From Artemia franciscana (lineage: Eukaryota > Arthropoda > Branchiopoda > Anostraca > Artemiidae), in the NCBI RefSeq assembly GCF_032884065.1, contig NC_088872.1, forward strand, positions 31,750,977 to 31,814,976: a DNA stretch of 64,000 nucleotides, given 5' to 3'. A program made the translations under genes and the position numbers. Below, in pieces: positions 11,925-24,960 of the stretch. Positions within the stretch are counted from its first letter, which is position 1, and the number at the start of each line of letters is the position of its first letter. The notes below the pieces were generated by a model. That model saw nothing but the letters and a program-made list of their open reading frames with translations. It did not search any database and had not been told where the DNA came from.

Positions 11925-13710
11925 CCACACTCGGAGCAGTCTGATAACCCCTTGGTCGAGCTGCAACCGGCGAGCTTGGTCGAGTGGTGCTAATGGGCCA
12001 AGGAAGGGTCTTTTCTGCTCTGAGCAAAAATTGTTTGCAGCCACAAGACTTTCTCAAACACAATAAAAATACCACACTCGGAGCAGTCGGATAACCCCTT
12101 GGTCGAGCTGCAACCGACGAGCTTGGTCGAGTGGCGCTAATGGGCCAAGGAAGGGTCTTTTCTGCTCTGAGCAAAAATTGTTTGCACCCACAAGACTTTC
12201 TCAAACACAATAAAAATACCACACTCGGAGCAGTCGGATAACCCTTTGCAAAAATTGCATAATAAGCAATAAACTTGTAGCAGCAAAAATTGTTTGCAAC
12301 CACAAGACTTTCTCAAACACAATAAAAATACCACACTTGGAGCAGTCGGATAACCCCTTGGTCGAGCTGCAACCGACGAGCTTGGTCGAGTGGCGCTAAT
12401 GGGCCAAGGAAGGGTCTTTTCTGCTCTGAGCAAAAATTGTTTGCAGCCACAAGACTTTCTCAAACACAATAAAAATACCACACTCGGAGCAGTCGGATAA
12501 CCCCTTGGTCGAGCTGCAACCAACGAGCTTGGTCGAGTGGCGCTAATGGGCCAAGGAAGGGTCTTTTCTGCTCTGAGCAAAAATTGTTTGCACCCACAAG
12601 ACTTTCTCAAACACAATAAAAATACCACACTCGGAGCAGTCGGATAACCCCTTGCAAAAATTGCATAATAAGCAATAAACTTGTAGCAGCAAAAATTGTT
12701 TGCAACCACAAGACTTTCTCAAACACAATAAAAATACCACACTTGGAGCAGTCGGATAACCCCTTGGTCGAGCTGCAACCGACGAGCTTGGTCGAGTGGC
12801 GCTAATGGGCCAAGGAAGGGTCTTTTCTGCTCTGAGCAAAAATTGTTTGCACCCACAAGACTTTCTCAAACACAATAAAAATACCACACTCGGAGCAGTC
12901 GGATAACCCCTTGGTCGAGCTGCAACCGATGAGCTTGGTCGGGTGGCGCTAATGGGCCAAGGAAGGGTCTTTTCTGCTCTGAGCAAAAATTGTTTGCACC
13001 CACAAGACTTTCTCAAACACAATAAAAATACCACACTCGGAGCAGTCGGATAACCCCTTGGTCGAGCTGCAACCGGCGAGCTTGGTCGAGTGGCGCTAAT
13101 GGGCCAAGGAAGGGTCTTTTCTGCTCTGAGCAAAAATTGTTTGCACCAACAAGACTTTCTCAAACACAATAAAAATACCACACTCGGAGCAGTCGGATAA
13201 CCCCTTGCAAAAATTGCATAATAAGCAATAAACTTGCAGCAGCAAAAATTGTTTGCAACCACAAGACTTTCTCAAACACAATAAAAATACCACACTTGGA
13301 GCAGTTGGATAACCCCTTGGTCGAGCTGCAACCGACCCAAGCTCCATAAATATTGTCTAGGCCACAGGTTCATCTGACAGATTGACCAAACCCACAATTG
13401 AAATTTATGAATATGTAGTTGCCGGTAAATTTTAGCCCATTTCTTCATATTACCTCAATAAAACCCAGGTGGTACTAATGGGTCAAGAAAAAGGGTCTTT
13501 TCTGCTCTGAGCAAAAATTGTTTGCACCCACAAGACTTTCTCAAACACAATAAAAATACCACACTCGGAGCAGTCGGATAACCCCTTGGTCGAGCTGCAA
13601 CCGACCCAAGCGCCATAAATATTGTCTAGGCTACAGGTTCATCTGACAGATTACCAAACCCACAAATGAAATTTATGAATATGCAGTTGCCGGTAAATTT
13701 TAGCCAATTT
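11925..13710. repeat. Satellite array, 147-bp and 112-bp monomers with higher-order arrangement
   Basis: The anchor 'cggagcagtcggataacccc' recurs with spacings, taking the 'tcggag/ttggag' position, of 147, 147, 112, 147, 147, 112, 147, 147, 147, 112 and 269 bp. The 147-bp monomer holds 'ggtcgagctgcaaccgacga' and 'gggccaaggaagggtctttt'. The 112-bp monomer replaces that part with 'gcaaaaattgcataataagc'. The last 269-bp period contains a third segment ('ccataaatattgtctaggc') seen at 13340 and 13610. Monomers are nearly identical, so the array is young or homogenised. Long reverse-strand frames through the array (for example 12543-13262) arise because 147 is a multiple of three and are not genes. 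Confidence 0.95.
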
Positions 13711-15280
13711 CTAACTAAAACAGATGAACTGACATCATTTTCATACAATCCTAGTAACGGCTCATGTAAGATTTGCCCCTCACTCTATCGGACTATTTGT
13801 CTTAGCTTTTTTCTAAAATTAGCCATGGCTAGATGCCCACACCTACTTGATTATAATTCAATAATATTATTTCAAGAAGGGTTCAAGGGACCGCTAGGCC
13901 AAAACCGCAATTGAGACAAGAGCATAATACATTGATTTATTCCAAATTTACTGTTTGAACGAGAAAGACAGACCATTACCAGACATTTTAGAACTCGATT
14001 AATGTAGCACACCTTCTTACACTAATCTCAGTGCCATGTTTTATTTTGCCATTCTTGCTTGTTTCAATCATTATAGAATATTTCAAAAGTAAAATTTATA
14101 ATTTCTATAGGAAGAAACTATGAAATCACAGGCTTAATACTCAATAATATTATTTTATCGTATCAAAAAATTATAAGGAAACTCATCTTTTTCATTTTTC
14201 ATGAAAATGTGGCTGTTTGAGAAAAAGAATCTGTTTTGGATTGAGAGATGTCAAATTTGAAGCAAAATTTAGCTAGTCAAGAGTCAAAATGTTGAGATGT
14301 GCTCAAAAAATGGCCTTTCAAATGGAGTTTCTAAAGTATTCTACTTTGTATAAGGGTAAGTCCATGTTTATTTATAATTTAAAACCGCTTTGCGGAGAAG
14401 TAAGGTATATTGTGCAAAAAAAAATAATTTAGTTCTTTCTTTTTGCATCAAATGTATGGAAGCCGTCTCCCAATCTTATAGGATCACCGTGTCCGATTTG
14501 TCACTCCTGGAAAAAAACAACAAACACAAGAAACAGATACGTGATTTTGTTTGTGGTAAAAATTTTAAATTCTGCATTTTGGTATATAGGACCTTGAAAC
14601 TTGAAAATAGGGTTATTTGATGTGCTGAATATGATGGTGTGATTTTCATTTAGATCATCTGTTTTGGTTGCTTTCCCTCTTTCAGACATAGGTTATATTT
14701 TCACTGGCTCGTAACTTTTAATGGGTACCATTAAGCTTAATTAGCTTTATATTTTTGAAATCAACTTGAATGTTCGATTCTTTTGCAGTATGTACTATTA
14801 TCAAATCTTTGTGTTTTAGGGTTTCGATTACTCTTGAGCCGGGTCACTCGGTACTTTACAGCTTGTTGCCACGAACTGTTTGATGCAATGGAGACTGCTA
14901 GTATTTTTCAATATTATTCGCATTTTACTTTTTATTTTTAGGGCTAAAAAATGATTAGTTTGTGTTTAACACTAATACTATTCTAGTGTTTCGAATTATA
15001 TGACACTTATTGATTCGTATTCTATGACCATTCAATTTTGATTGAAATTATACCTAACTCTCTGTTAAATGGTCATCATGTGTAGTTTTGCTTCAGATTA
15101 AAAATCACCATTGGCCTTAATAAATGAATTTTCGTTTTATCTTTGCGACATGAAATTTTCACGGGTATGTACCGACAGTTTTTTTTATCATGAAAAACAA
15201 GACACGCTCTGAAACAAAAATAGAAATTCATAAAACACTTTAAACCCGAGTCTACAAAAGCTGTTAAAAAAAGCCAAACC
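13711..15280. other. Gene-free AT-rich stretch
   Basis: I see no coding exon, recognised transposon or tandem repeat. Short open frames (13666-13914, 14390-14620) have no motif or codon pattern that would support them. Confidence 0.4.
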
Positions 15281-15299
15281 AAAAAAAAAAAAAAAAAAA
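15281..15299. repeat. Poly(A) tract
   Basis: This is a run of about 19 A. It could be the tail of a retroposed sequence, but no recognisable body or target duplication is seen. Confidence 0.6.
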
Positions 15300-15496
15300 T
15301 ACTAGAAGAATTCGGTTGCACATACGAAGAGACAAAGTCAAGGAGTTTTTTTCCTAGAGGCAAATTCACATAAGAATCTGATCGTTACCATGTTCTAACT
15401 TTTAAACCAATTAATGAAAATAACTGCCTAGCTTTCTGCTGAGAAGTTGAGGTGAACGTTGCCATCAGATTGACCACGTCCTCTTTTTGTAGCACT

Positions 15497-15500
<4 letters not shown>

Positions 15501-15582
<82 letters not shown>

Positions 15583-15586
15583 CACG

Positions 15587-15667
<81 letters not shown>
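15501..15667. repeat. (TA)n microsatellite, two tracts
   Basis: Two long uninterrupted TA tracts (15501-15578 and 15591-15667) are separated by 12 bp, 'cagacacgttct'. Poly-(Tyr-Ile) reading frames over them are artefacts. Confidence 0.98.
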
Positions 15668-15670
<3 letters not shown>

Positions 15671-18600
15671 CTACTGCATGGTACCACTCCTAAAAGGGTG
15701 CTTTAGCTAAAAATTAGAAGACAAGAGATGTCAGAGAAACCAGGGGATAACTTTTTTCCTTAGTTCTAACTATAGAAACTCCTTCACATTCCCAGCTTAA
15801 CTAGTTCATGTCTTGTTATCTACCTACGAGCAACTCTAAGGGAAATAACCATGCACAGCTTATTTTTGTTTTTTTTTAGGCTTAATATAGTCTTTGTCCT
15901 TTTTTTTAAAGTGTCAGAATTTTATTTTATGGGCTTTTTTATTTTAAGGAGCTTATCTTAAGCATTATCTATCCAGCTTTTTCTTGGTAATTAACTAACA
16001 CAATGAAACAAAAGATCCCATGATGTTTTTAAAAGCGTGTGTTTAATTAATGATTATTTCGAATAGGATTTAATTAATATTACCATGTTAAGAGTTATTT
16101 ACTAACGTTTAAAAAACGTGTATATGTTATGTTCAATAAAATTTGACTTTAAGAAATGTATACCAACTTTATAATATTACTGTTATGAAAGGGGCTGTTG
16201 ATAAGCTGTAATTTCTTTAAAAATGAAGGAATTATGTCATCGAGAGGTACTTGTAATACTATTCCTTTATCTGCGCCATAAAACATAGTAAATAAAACAA
16301 GAAAATGAACCCGATTCGAGTAGATTTAATGAATGTTGACAAAAGCATCTACGAGCCAAGGAAAAACGTCTTTCTTTTAGATTCACGAGTTTTTCTATTT
16401 ATAGCGATTCAATAAGAGCCGTCTTTTTCTTCTATTGTTATCGTCTATCAAAGACCCAAAAACAACAATGTAATCATTTGGTGTAGTAGGTCAAAGTAAG
16501 TGACTTGATGACGTCAAACAACAAAGCCTAAACGTATTGTAAGGTATATGTAATGTTGTTTAACATGTACAGCAATTAAAATTTCGAAGTCCCCCTCTCC
16601 CCAAAACAGATTTAATGTTAGCTTTGAGGCTTTTTATAAATATGAATTTTTCTGAGCAAAATATACGAAATAGGTACGGAACTCATTCAGCTTCAATCCT
16701 AGCTGCAAGGGAAAATTATTATTCCAGCTAAGGCTCTCTAAATTGTTCAGATAATTGACCTTATTTCTGAAAGTTGGTCGTCGAAAAAGTACAGTACATA
16801 GCCATATTCAAATATTCAATCTGTAGTTGGTGCCTATTTTTAGTCTATGAACTGTCCATTCCTTTTTGTGTAAATAAAAAAAAACAATTGAAAATTAGGA
16901 GCAGCATTAAAAGTAAAAACGAACAGGAATTATTCCGCATATAAGGGGGGGGTCATACTTTGCTCTTTATCTTGCTCCTAGATACCTTGCTATTTATGCT
17001 AGTGCTTTTAGTCCTTTTGTAAGAGCTTTTTATTCTAATTAGATACTCTTTGGGCTTCAGGAGTCGCTCTTAAAACTTGGGACAAATAGTTGAACTCCTT
17101 CATATATGGAATAATTTCCCGCTGTTGTCAGTTTAGGGATGCTCCTTACTTTCAGTCGAAAATTTTTTTATTAAGTTTTCTATTATTTTTTAAATAATTC
17201 TGGTAAATCTGATTTTCCCTTCATGAAAAATTCACTTTGTTCATGGGAAACTTGTCCTTGAAAAGTTCTCTAATGTAAACTACAACCCCCCCCCCCGTAA
17301 AATTCCCCATGGACAATTCTATCCTCTTAAAATTTCATCAGACTAGTTCATGCTTTCATTTGAAAAAAAAAAATTCAAACACTATGTTTGGGGATGCTTA
17401 AAGCAGGGATCTAACCTTGATAATGTCATAACAACTCAAATAAAACCGTAAATAACAATTAGAAGAGACCAAAGGAAACTGCCTAGGATGCAAGGAAACT
17501 GGCTGATTAGACCTAAGATGGAACCGGGGAAGAAAAAGAACTTTAAGTTTGATGTCCTTTGTACTTAAAAATTAAATCAGATATAGCACTTTGGTTCAAG
17601 TTGAGTCAACCAGACTTATAATGTTATTCATTTTTTTCGTAGGAAAGCATTTTATTGAATAGGAAATTCATTTTTTTCGTAGGAATTCATTTTTTTCGAA
17701 ACAAAGATTAGTTGATTAAACCCAATTTTACAGCAAAGATAAGCGGCTGCAAAACGGTTATTGAGTTACGCTACCTTTCTCTGTCAATGGCACATCAGTT
17801 TAATTCCCCCCCCCCTTCTCCTCAGACAGATCAGTATAATATTAGGGAAATATATGAAACAGCATTAAAACATTTTGGTGAAGGAACTTCGGTAGAAAGA
17901 TAATAAGAAATGACTATAAGAAAAAAACATTTTATTTTGTTAATTCATTAGTGTTTAATTTTACTCTGACATTATATCATCTCAGAATGCGACAGTCCTT
18001 ACTGCTTTTCCTAGATTATACTTTCCTAAATTTCAAATTATTTGTATTTTACTTTAAAAGGAATAGAAACGATAGTCTGGTTTATGATAATTTCTGTCTA
18101 TATACCCTTAAGCCAAAATACATCTTAGTAAAAAAAAAACAATAAAGAGAACACTTAGATTATAATTTTACGGTTTAGTCTTTGTTGTCTATGGGTTACT
18201 TAAGAAACTTTTTGCAAAATAAAATGTATATTTTGGGAGGAGAGGGTTTGGGTTTCCTTTTAAGCTCTGTCTTTGCCTAAGTACAAGTATATGAAAACTT
18301 CAGTGGTTAATTTGTTTGAGCTAGTTATATATATTTTTTGCATGGGCTAAGGAGCAATTGGGTCTGTTTATGTGATTTTTTTCACTCTACTTTCATTATA
18401 ATTATTTTTTTTTGAAAAAATCTTTTCATTTGGGCTCAAATGAACTTTATTATTTAAATAGTTTTCATGTAAGCAGCAGAGAAAATACTAAATGTTAGCC
18501 CAAATAGAATCAGAAGAATATTAAACCACTAATCAAGGTTTGTGGATGCCAAGTCGCCAGAAAATTTGATTCTGGGAAAGTTTTTTATACTATTAAGCAA

Positions 18601-19336
18601 TTAATTAATTAATGACAATATTTTCCGGAAATTGGGATTCAAAAAGATCCTAAAAGATTACTGGACAGAACGGATGAAGGAAGAAATAATGCATAATGAT
18701 GGCTGAAGGTTTTGAAGGATTGTAGTGTCAAAGTATTCTCTGAAATTTTGCAAGTTACATATTTTTAATGATGTCTTTTGCTTAGCTGCAGCCTAAGATA
18801 AGTTAAAGAAGCTGTGGTGTTTTTTTTTTTGCCTTTGTATTATGTGTAAATCTCTATTCTAGTTTTGAATCATTAGGTTAAAGATGAACCTTCAAACGGG
18901 ACAATCAAATTAGGTAACTATATGCACAAAATTAGGATATTTTTCATCTTAACAACAGTGAATTCGTTCAATGAAATAAGTTGGTTTCATGCTTCAAAGA
19001 AGCTGCCATCTATAAGTGGTTTTTTAAATATAAATACTTTTTCAATATTCAGTAACAAAGTCAGATTACAAATCATGGGTTGAAACAAAGAAATTATGTC
19101 CATATTTTGAGTTTGAATTCTCGACACAGTGGGAATTAAAAAGAGAATATATTTTGTAGATGCCCATTATTTAAATAAAACTTAGATCTAACAAAAAACT
19201 TGTAGCATTCAATTGAAATAGCCGATGCTATACATTCTCAATTTAACTAACCTATTGTTCATAAGGTAATTGCTTTGCTTCGGGCCATTTGCTTGTTTTG
19301 TTTAATTATATTAATAAAACCATCTTTCTCTCTCTC

Positions 19337-19385
<49 letters not shown>

Positions 19386-20470
19386 ATGTTGGCTGCCAAA
19401 GTAAATGTTCCAAAATACGTGTTCCAAAAAAACGCATAGTCCATTCTTTGTTTTGTTGATAGATAATTCCATCTATCATCCGTTGATACGTCGTTCCTAG
19501 GGTTAAAGAGCGAAGGCTGAGAAAGGGCAGCCCATTCATATTTAAATTGACTTCATTGGTCAAGTTAAAAAATTTGTATTATAAATTGACTTTCAAAGTT
19601 TGACAAGAAATCTTTTCTCACTTTCTGTGTAAAATTTGCCATAGATATTTCCCCTGAATCTCCTTACCATGGTTATTATTCCCACGGAAAGTCTTCATTC
19701 CGCCCAAAGACACCCTTCCCACAAAAATCCTTCCCATAATAAAATTTTGCATATTCTGCGATACGGAATACTATATGTGAATGATGAGGAAACTGCGCAA
19801 CTTGAAGTTCCCTCTCTCGGGACTATAAGGGATCATATCATCTCCAAAGATGAAGTTAATGGATCTTTCTACTATGGGAATCCATCTAATATCGCCAAAT
19901 TTTGATCTGTTATTATATGGGTAAAAAGAGGTGTGTAACAGGAGCTAGCCGTTCTACTATCTTTTTGGTTACTCTCAAACATAACACAATTTGTGATTCC
20001 CGATCATGCCAGCCCTCTTCTGATCTTCTAGGTTGGGTTTGATGCGATTATGCCTGGGGTAAAAAATATATAAGCCAGTATCTCTTCTAGCAAAAAGTAT
20101 AAAATACTATATTTTAGATAGAAATAGAAGTTTGAAACTTCTACAGTTGGTCTCTCTAATATGCTAAATATTAAAGTGCTTGACATTTCAATGGTGTTTC
20201 CCCCTTTGTCGAAAATCAGGTGAATTTCCTCGCACCCGTAGCTTTTGACGAATAAATACCATTTTTAAATTTTCATTGCTATTGGGCTGAGTCGCTCTTT
20301 CTTGATAATGGATTACATAAATTTTCAAGATGAATATTCAAATGAACCACAAATGTGTCCTGAAACTTAAATGCTCTATATAAGCTTTAGATAGTTTTAA
20401 ACTGATTGTATATCTCAAAATACCCTCGATAACAGTTTGGACCTATTTGTTTAAAATTTTAATCCAATTT
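15668..20470. other. Gene-free AT-rich region with dispersed repeat copies
   Basis: No exon is supported. The part from about 16885 to 17390 looks like a reverse-oriented copy of the dispersed repeat also seen near 600, 21.6 and 22.4 kb ('gagcagcattaaaagtaaaa', 'gctccttactttcag'). A direct triplication of 'aattcatttttttcg' lies at 17626-17700. A poly(A) tract is listed separately. The small open frame 19669-19905 has no recognised motif. Confidence 0.4.
19325..19383. repeat. (TC)n plus poly(A) tract
   Basis: A short 'tctctctctctct' run is followed by about 43 A. It may be a retroposon tail, but I cannot identify a body or target duplication. Confidence 0.8.
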
Positions 20471-22490
20471 TTTTTGTGAGAGTAAAAAGTGCAAAAAATG
20501 ACAAATTTGATATGACATTTTATTATCTGAAAATGACTTAATCTTAAGATTTTGCTGGAATGAGCTCTATCTTGACATCCTAAAACAAATATTACCATTA
20601 TGATCACTCGAAGAAACAGCTAAAAAACGGTTGCATATCTTTAAGCATCTTTTTTGGGAAGAATAAACAATTTATATCGTAAGTGTGCATTATGTTCAAG
20701 GCCTTTTCTAACAAACCGATTGTTTACCAACAAAATACGATTTGAAATAATAAAACATTTTACTAGTCCCTTGTTTTCCAAAGTTATCTGATCAAAATTT
20801 TGAGAGAGCCTTTATAATTACTGTGGGGAGTAAAAATAACCCCCACAAGCCACGGGGAGACGCCTGTAAGCTATGAAATTTGTTCAATCTGTAGGCATAG
20901 TATTTGTTACAGGAAAGTATACAGACACTTTTTGAGAAGGGGGAATTTTGCGCCTAGGGTGGGTTTCTTTGGTAGAATTAATAATGGAGAGGGAAATTTC
21001 TGGGGGAGGGGTTTTTCCATGGAAAATTCCACATGGGGCGATCTGAAAGAATTACTGTTCGAAATTGCTTTTAATTGTCATACTCTCATTCCCAAGTCAG
21101 ATTTTTATTGTAGATGGTTCAGAAAAAATTATCCTGAGGCTATTTTCAGTTTGGATTTCCAGAAAAACCATTTTACGGAAAGAGAGAATTTCCGAAGCGA
21201 TTGAAGAAATGATTGGAAATTAGTCTTTTTCAAATGACAGCATGCTAAGGAGAATTTTTCAAGCTGAATCGACCGCAAAAAAATTTACGGAAGCGAGTTT
21301 TTTACTGTCTGGAGGGGGTTTTACGGGAATTAGTCTACGTGGTAGAAATTTCTACGCATGAGTTTCCTGTGAGAAGGGAATATTTAAGAAGAGTGAACCA
21401 AATCTACGGGCGTTATTTAAAAAATGATCAGAATAAAAAAAACAGATTTTTTAACTGAAAGTTAAGATCATTAAAACTCAAATGAACAGAATTTACTTTG
21501 TATATGAAGGGAATACCCCCCTCCTCAATACTGTTATTTACGCTGAAGTTTGACTGTTTGTCCCAATTTTTAAAGAACAGCTGCATAAACATTGGTCGTT
21601 TGAAAAGAAAAGGAAGCATTTCGTAAAGTCCTTAAAGCTTTAGCGTAAAGAGCAAGGCATTGTGGAGTGAAGCGACTCCTTCATAAACAATTTCTGTTTG
21701 TTTTGAATTTTAATTTTGCTCCTTACTTTCCAAAAAAAACTTCTTCAGTTAATGTCCGTTACAATTATTGTTTTGTAGGAATAAAAAATGCAAAAAATCA
21801 CAAATTTTTTATTTAAAAATGACTAAATCTTAAGATTCTGATGGAATAAACTCCATCTTGACATTCTAAAACAAATATGTTTTACCGTTATGATCACTTA
21901 AAGAAACGCGTAAAAAACGGTTGCATATCCCTAAGTATCTTTGCAGGGAAGAATATACAATCTGTATCTTAACTACGTATTATGTTTAAGGCCTTTCAGA
22001 CACCTTTAAGCTATGAAATTTGTAAAATCTACGTATATCTTTTGTTTTTGGGAAGCAAAGACACTTTCGGAGCGGGAGATTTTGTGATTGGAGTGAGTTT
22101 CTGTGATAGAGTTTTTCATAGAGAGTGAAATTTCTGGGGAAAAATTTGTAGGAATTTCTACCTGGGGCGATTTGAAAGAATTAAAAAATACGATTTTTTA
22201 ACTATAAGTAAGATCATTAAAACAAAGGAACAGAATTTATTTTGTATATGAAGGGGCTGCCCCCCCCTCAATGTACGCTAGTTTGACTGTTTATCACAAT
22301 TTTTTTAAGAACAGCTACTGAAACACGGGTCGCTTAATTAGAGAAGGAAGTTGTTTTAAAGCACTTAAAAGCTTTAGCGTAAAGAGCAAGGTATTGAGGA
22401 GGGGAATAACCCCTTCATAAACAATAATTTCTATTCGTTTCAAGTTTTAATGGTGTTCCTTACTTTCAGAAAAAAAACCCTTCATTTAAT
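20470..22490 (+). repeat. Direct duplication of a composite dispersed repeat
   Basis: Copy 1 (about 20470-21745) and copy 2 (about 21775-22490) share the same order of blocks: 'aaacggttgcatatc' (20628 and 21918), then a G-rich block with 'ggaaatttctggggg'-like sequence and 'ggggcgatctgaaagaatta' (21034, near 22170), then 'agagcaaggcattg' and 'ctccttactttc' (21650-21730, 22385-22465). Copy 2 lacks internal parts of copy 1, roughly 20710-20870 and 21080-21430. A third, more diverged copy of the G-rich block lies at 26480-27115. The element is unclassified and shows no coding potential. Confidence 0.7.
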
Positions 22491-23640
22491 ATCCATTACA
22501 TTAATGTTTAGCTTAGTGTTTTTACACTTTAAGTGCCGTTTTTCATGCGTGATCAACATCCACAGGTTTGAATTCTTTCAAGAAAAAAATATCTCAAGTG
22601 CCATTTGGAGAGCAGAAGGGTATATAATATCAGAAAATAAAACCCTTCTTGCTTCTCATTTTAGTCAAGATATCAATGTAATAATGAAGGTAATAAGAAT
22701 TTTTGCAAAGTAACTGGTTTTTAGATATTTTTTATAAGAAATCTTCTTTTGGAATTTTGACAAGTCACTACAGACACAGCATCATATTAGATATGATCTA
22801 AATCATTTTTGAAACTCATAAATTTGAGTCTTCATCTAACAAATCAAATGACTAAATTGTAATTGAAAACATATCTTTCATTTTATGAAACCAGCTTTTA
22901 AGCCACCTAGAGGGTTTCTAAATTATTTCTGGCCTGTATTATTATTATTACATAAGTCATTTCATGAATTAGGTGTCCTATACTTGGTTGTATCTTTTGC
23001 TTTGTTTATTATTTCCATGTTTTATCTTTTTTTTTATCAAAACCGCAGAATAGGGTTGGATTTCAAGTGAACATTTAATTTTTTAGCCGAAGTATGACCC
23101 TCGAGATTTTACGATAATTTGTTAAATGTCCGTTAGTGTAGATATTATAGGGCTATAAATCTTTCATTTTCTTTAAGGCTACAAAATGTTTGCAGCTGCA
23201 GCGAATCCAAGGACCAAAGATAACTAGGAAGTATTCTCTGTACCGGATCAGAAAATTTAGTTTGAGAGTGGAAGAAGAAAAGACCGTGTATTTTATAAAA
23301 TACTCTCTTGTTTCTAATAAAGTTTATCGATTCAATGCTTCTTTTAATTTTGTTTTTTCAATGCCAACGAGTACTAGATAGGTATGAGACAAAGGCTAGG
23401 TGAAGTAGAGTTGACCGAATAGAGTGAAAGGATATGAGGATAAAACAATAATTTCAGATAGGATAGAATTGCCCCTTTTCAAGGAATATGGCCATTTAAA
23501 TCCGTTTCAGTAAGAGCCCCTCTAGATATAAAACAAGCAAAAATCAAAAATTTCCTATTTGAACGAAAACCATCTACAAAGTTTAACTAAATTTTCTGTA
23601 CAATCTCCTCCAAAAACATAATTTATACATAAATGAACAA
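22491..23640. other. Unassigned AT-rich sequence
   Basis: The open frames (22450-22713, 22885-23070) are short and have no recognised motif. I see no splice-linked exons. Confidence 0.4.
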
Positions 23641-23689
23641 ATATATTTTTAAATAAAATATCTATATTTATTTTTGTAGATCCTACACC

Positions 23690-24960
23690 TCAGAAGAAGT
23701 CATTTATAAATCCAATTAAGAAATCCATTTAAAGCATTTTCTATAATTTTGCGGTATTTCTATGGAAAAGTTATAAACCAGTAGAAATATGCGAAAGGTT
23801 TATTGACTTTGTTGGAATGATAGACTCCATTGAAAAACACTTGCCTGAAACTGTTTTTAAGGCCTTAGGAAACTATGGTCTGGACGTTCGAAACTATAGG
23901 TCCAAGGCTTTGACAACAACGCCACCATGAGAGGTAAATATTCTGGACTATAGAAATGATTTATCCAACAAAGTGAGAGTGCCTTTTCGTCCCTTGTAGC
24001 TATCATAGTCTAAGCCTGGTGGCCGGTGATGCAGCCAAGTCTTCAGTTTCAACTGTCACCCGGTTTCGAAAAATCCAATGCTTGTATATCCTATATAGCT
24101 TTTTAAACAATCGGCGGAGCTTGTTCTAAGAGAATATTTCAAGGTGTGAACAATCCTGTACTGGGCCTATTTTAACATTGGGAGAGCTATGAATAGCACA
24201 GTGGGAAGCGCAAATCAACTCACTGGAAACAGTGTGATATCAGATCATCAAAGTTCGCAAAGCTCCCTGGGATCTTTATAATGATCCTTCGCTTGAAGAT
24301 AATATTAGGAGAAGACTACGGTTTTTTAATTTATCTAGTAGCCTGGCATAACATTCTCTTTCAAATTAACTTGGCCAGTAAGATCTTACAGTAGAGGTAA
24401 TCAAGTTTTGTCAAGCTGTAAACACGTTGGAGTCCATTTCAGACGTTTTAGTCAAAATTTGGGAGAAGGGTTTGTTTCTAGTTTAATGAAAGTAAAACAA
24501 GTTTGCTGAAAAGCTGAAAATTGAAGCGAAATTATAAAAAATCTGGACTCAGAAGGAAGATGAAGCGTTTTTACTATGAGGCTAGAAAAGAACATCCTGA
24601 CGCACAAGAAAAATGTAAAGCTGAATTTTTCTTACCATTAGTTGATACTGCCTACTCAACTCTGGAAAAAAGTTTGATCAATTGAAAGCCGATACATCAA
24701 AATTTGAATTTCTTCCAGCTAGACAAACTGCCTGATATACGAACACTTTTGATCAAATTCAAACAAATTGAAAAGCTAATGCCAAATGGAAATTCTCACG
24801 GTGAAACTAAAGGGAAAGAATTGTGTTATTAGCTGATATTTCCATGAGCTTCATTTGTGTATTTAACATACAAGAGACTTAAGATATAAGAAAGAGCATT
24901 GAACCTATCAAGTCAATCAACAATAAATCAAATTGAAAGACGTCAATTTAATGTTCTAAA
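23690..24960 (+). pseudogene. hAT-superfamily transposase pseudogene (ZMYM1-like), core region
   Basis: This is a heavily decayed hAT transposase. Readable blocks in shifting frames: 'VEICERFIDFV' and 'IEKHLPETVFKALGNYGLD' (about 23780-23885), 'FDNNATMRGKYSGL' (about 23910-23953, the block with a catalytic Asp), 'YHSLSLVAGDAAKSS' (about 24000-24045, matching the hAT CxxH/LNL block), then 'YSTLEKSFDQLKADTSKFEF'-like sequence near 24650-24710 and 'GKELCY' near 24815. Several stops and frameshifts exclude function. The C-terminal dimerisation block is missing here but occurs on the same strand at 29099-29284, so the copy is probably split by later insertions. Similar proteins are annotated in animal genomes as zinc finger MYM-type protein 1-like. 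Confidence 0.75.

Noticed and set aside
11890..13347. Long reverse-strand ORFs (up to 239 codons) with a repeated 49-residue pattern
   Set aside because: They follow from a 147-bp satellite monomer (49 codons) without stops in one frame. The frame breaks at 112-bp monomers, and there is no domain or start context.
11925..13710. CRISPR-like repeat array
   Set aside because: Monomers are 112-147 bp with no unique spacers, and the context is eukaryotic.
15452..15706. Poly(Tyr-Ile) ORFs over TA tracts here and at 29.4, 30.3, 32.8 and 59.5 kb
   Set aside because: These are pure translations of (TA)n microsatellites.
19669..19905. 78-codon forward ORF as a small gene
   Set aside because: No homology that I recognise, no splice context, and it is surrounded by non-coding AT-rich repeats.
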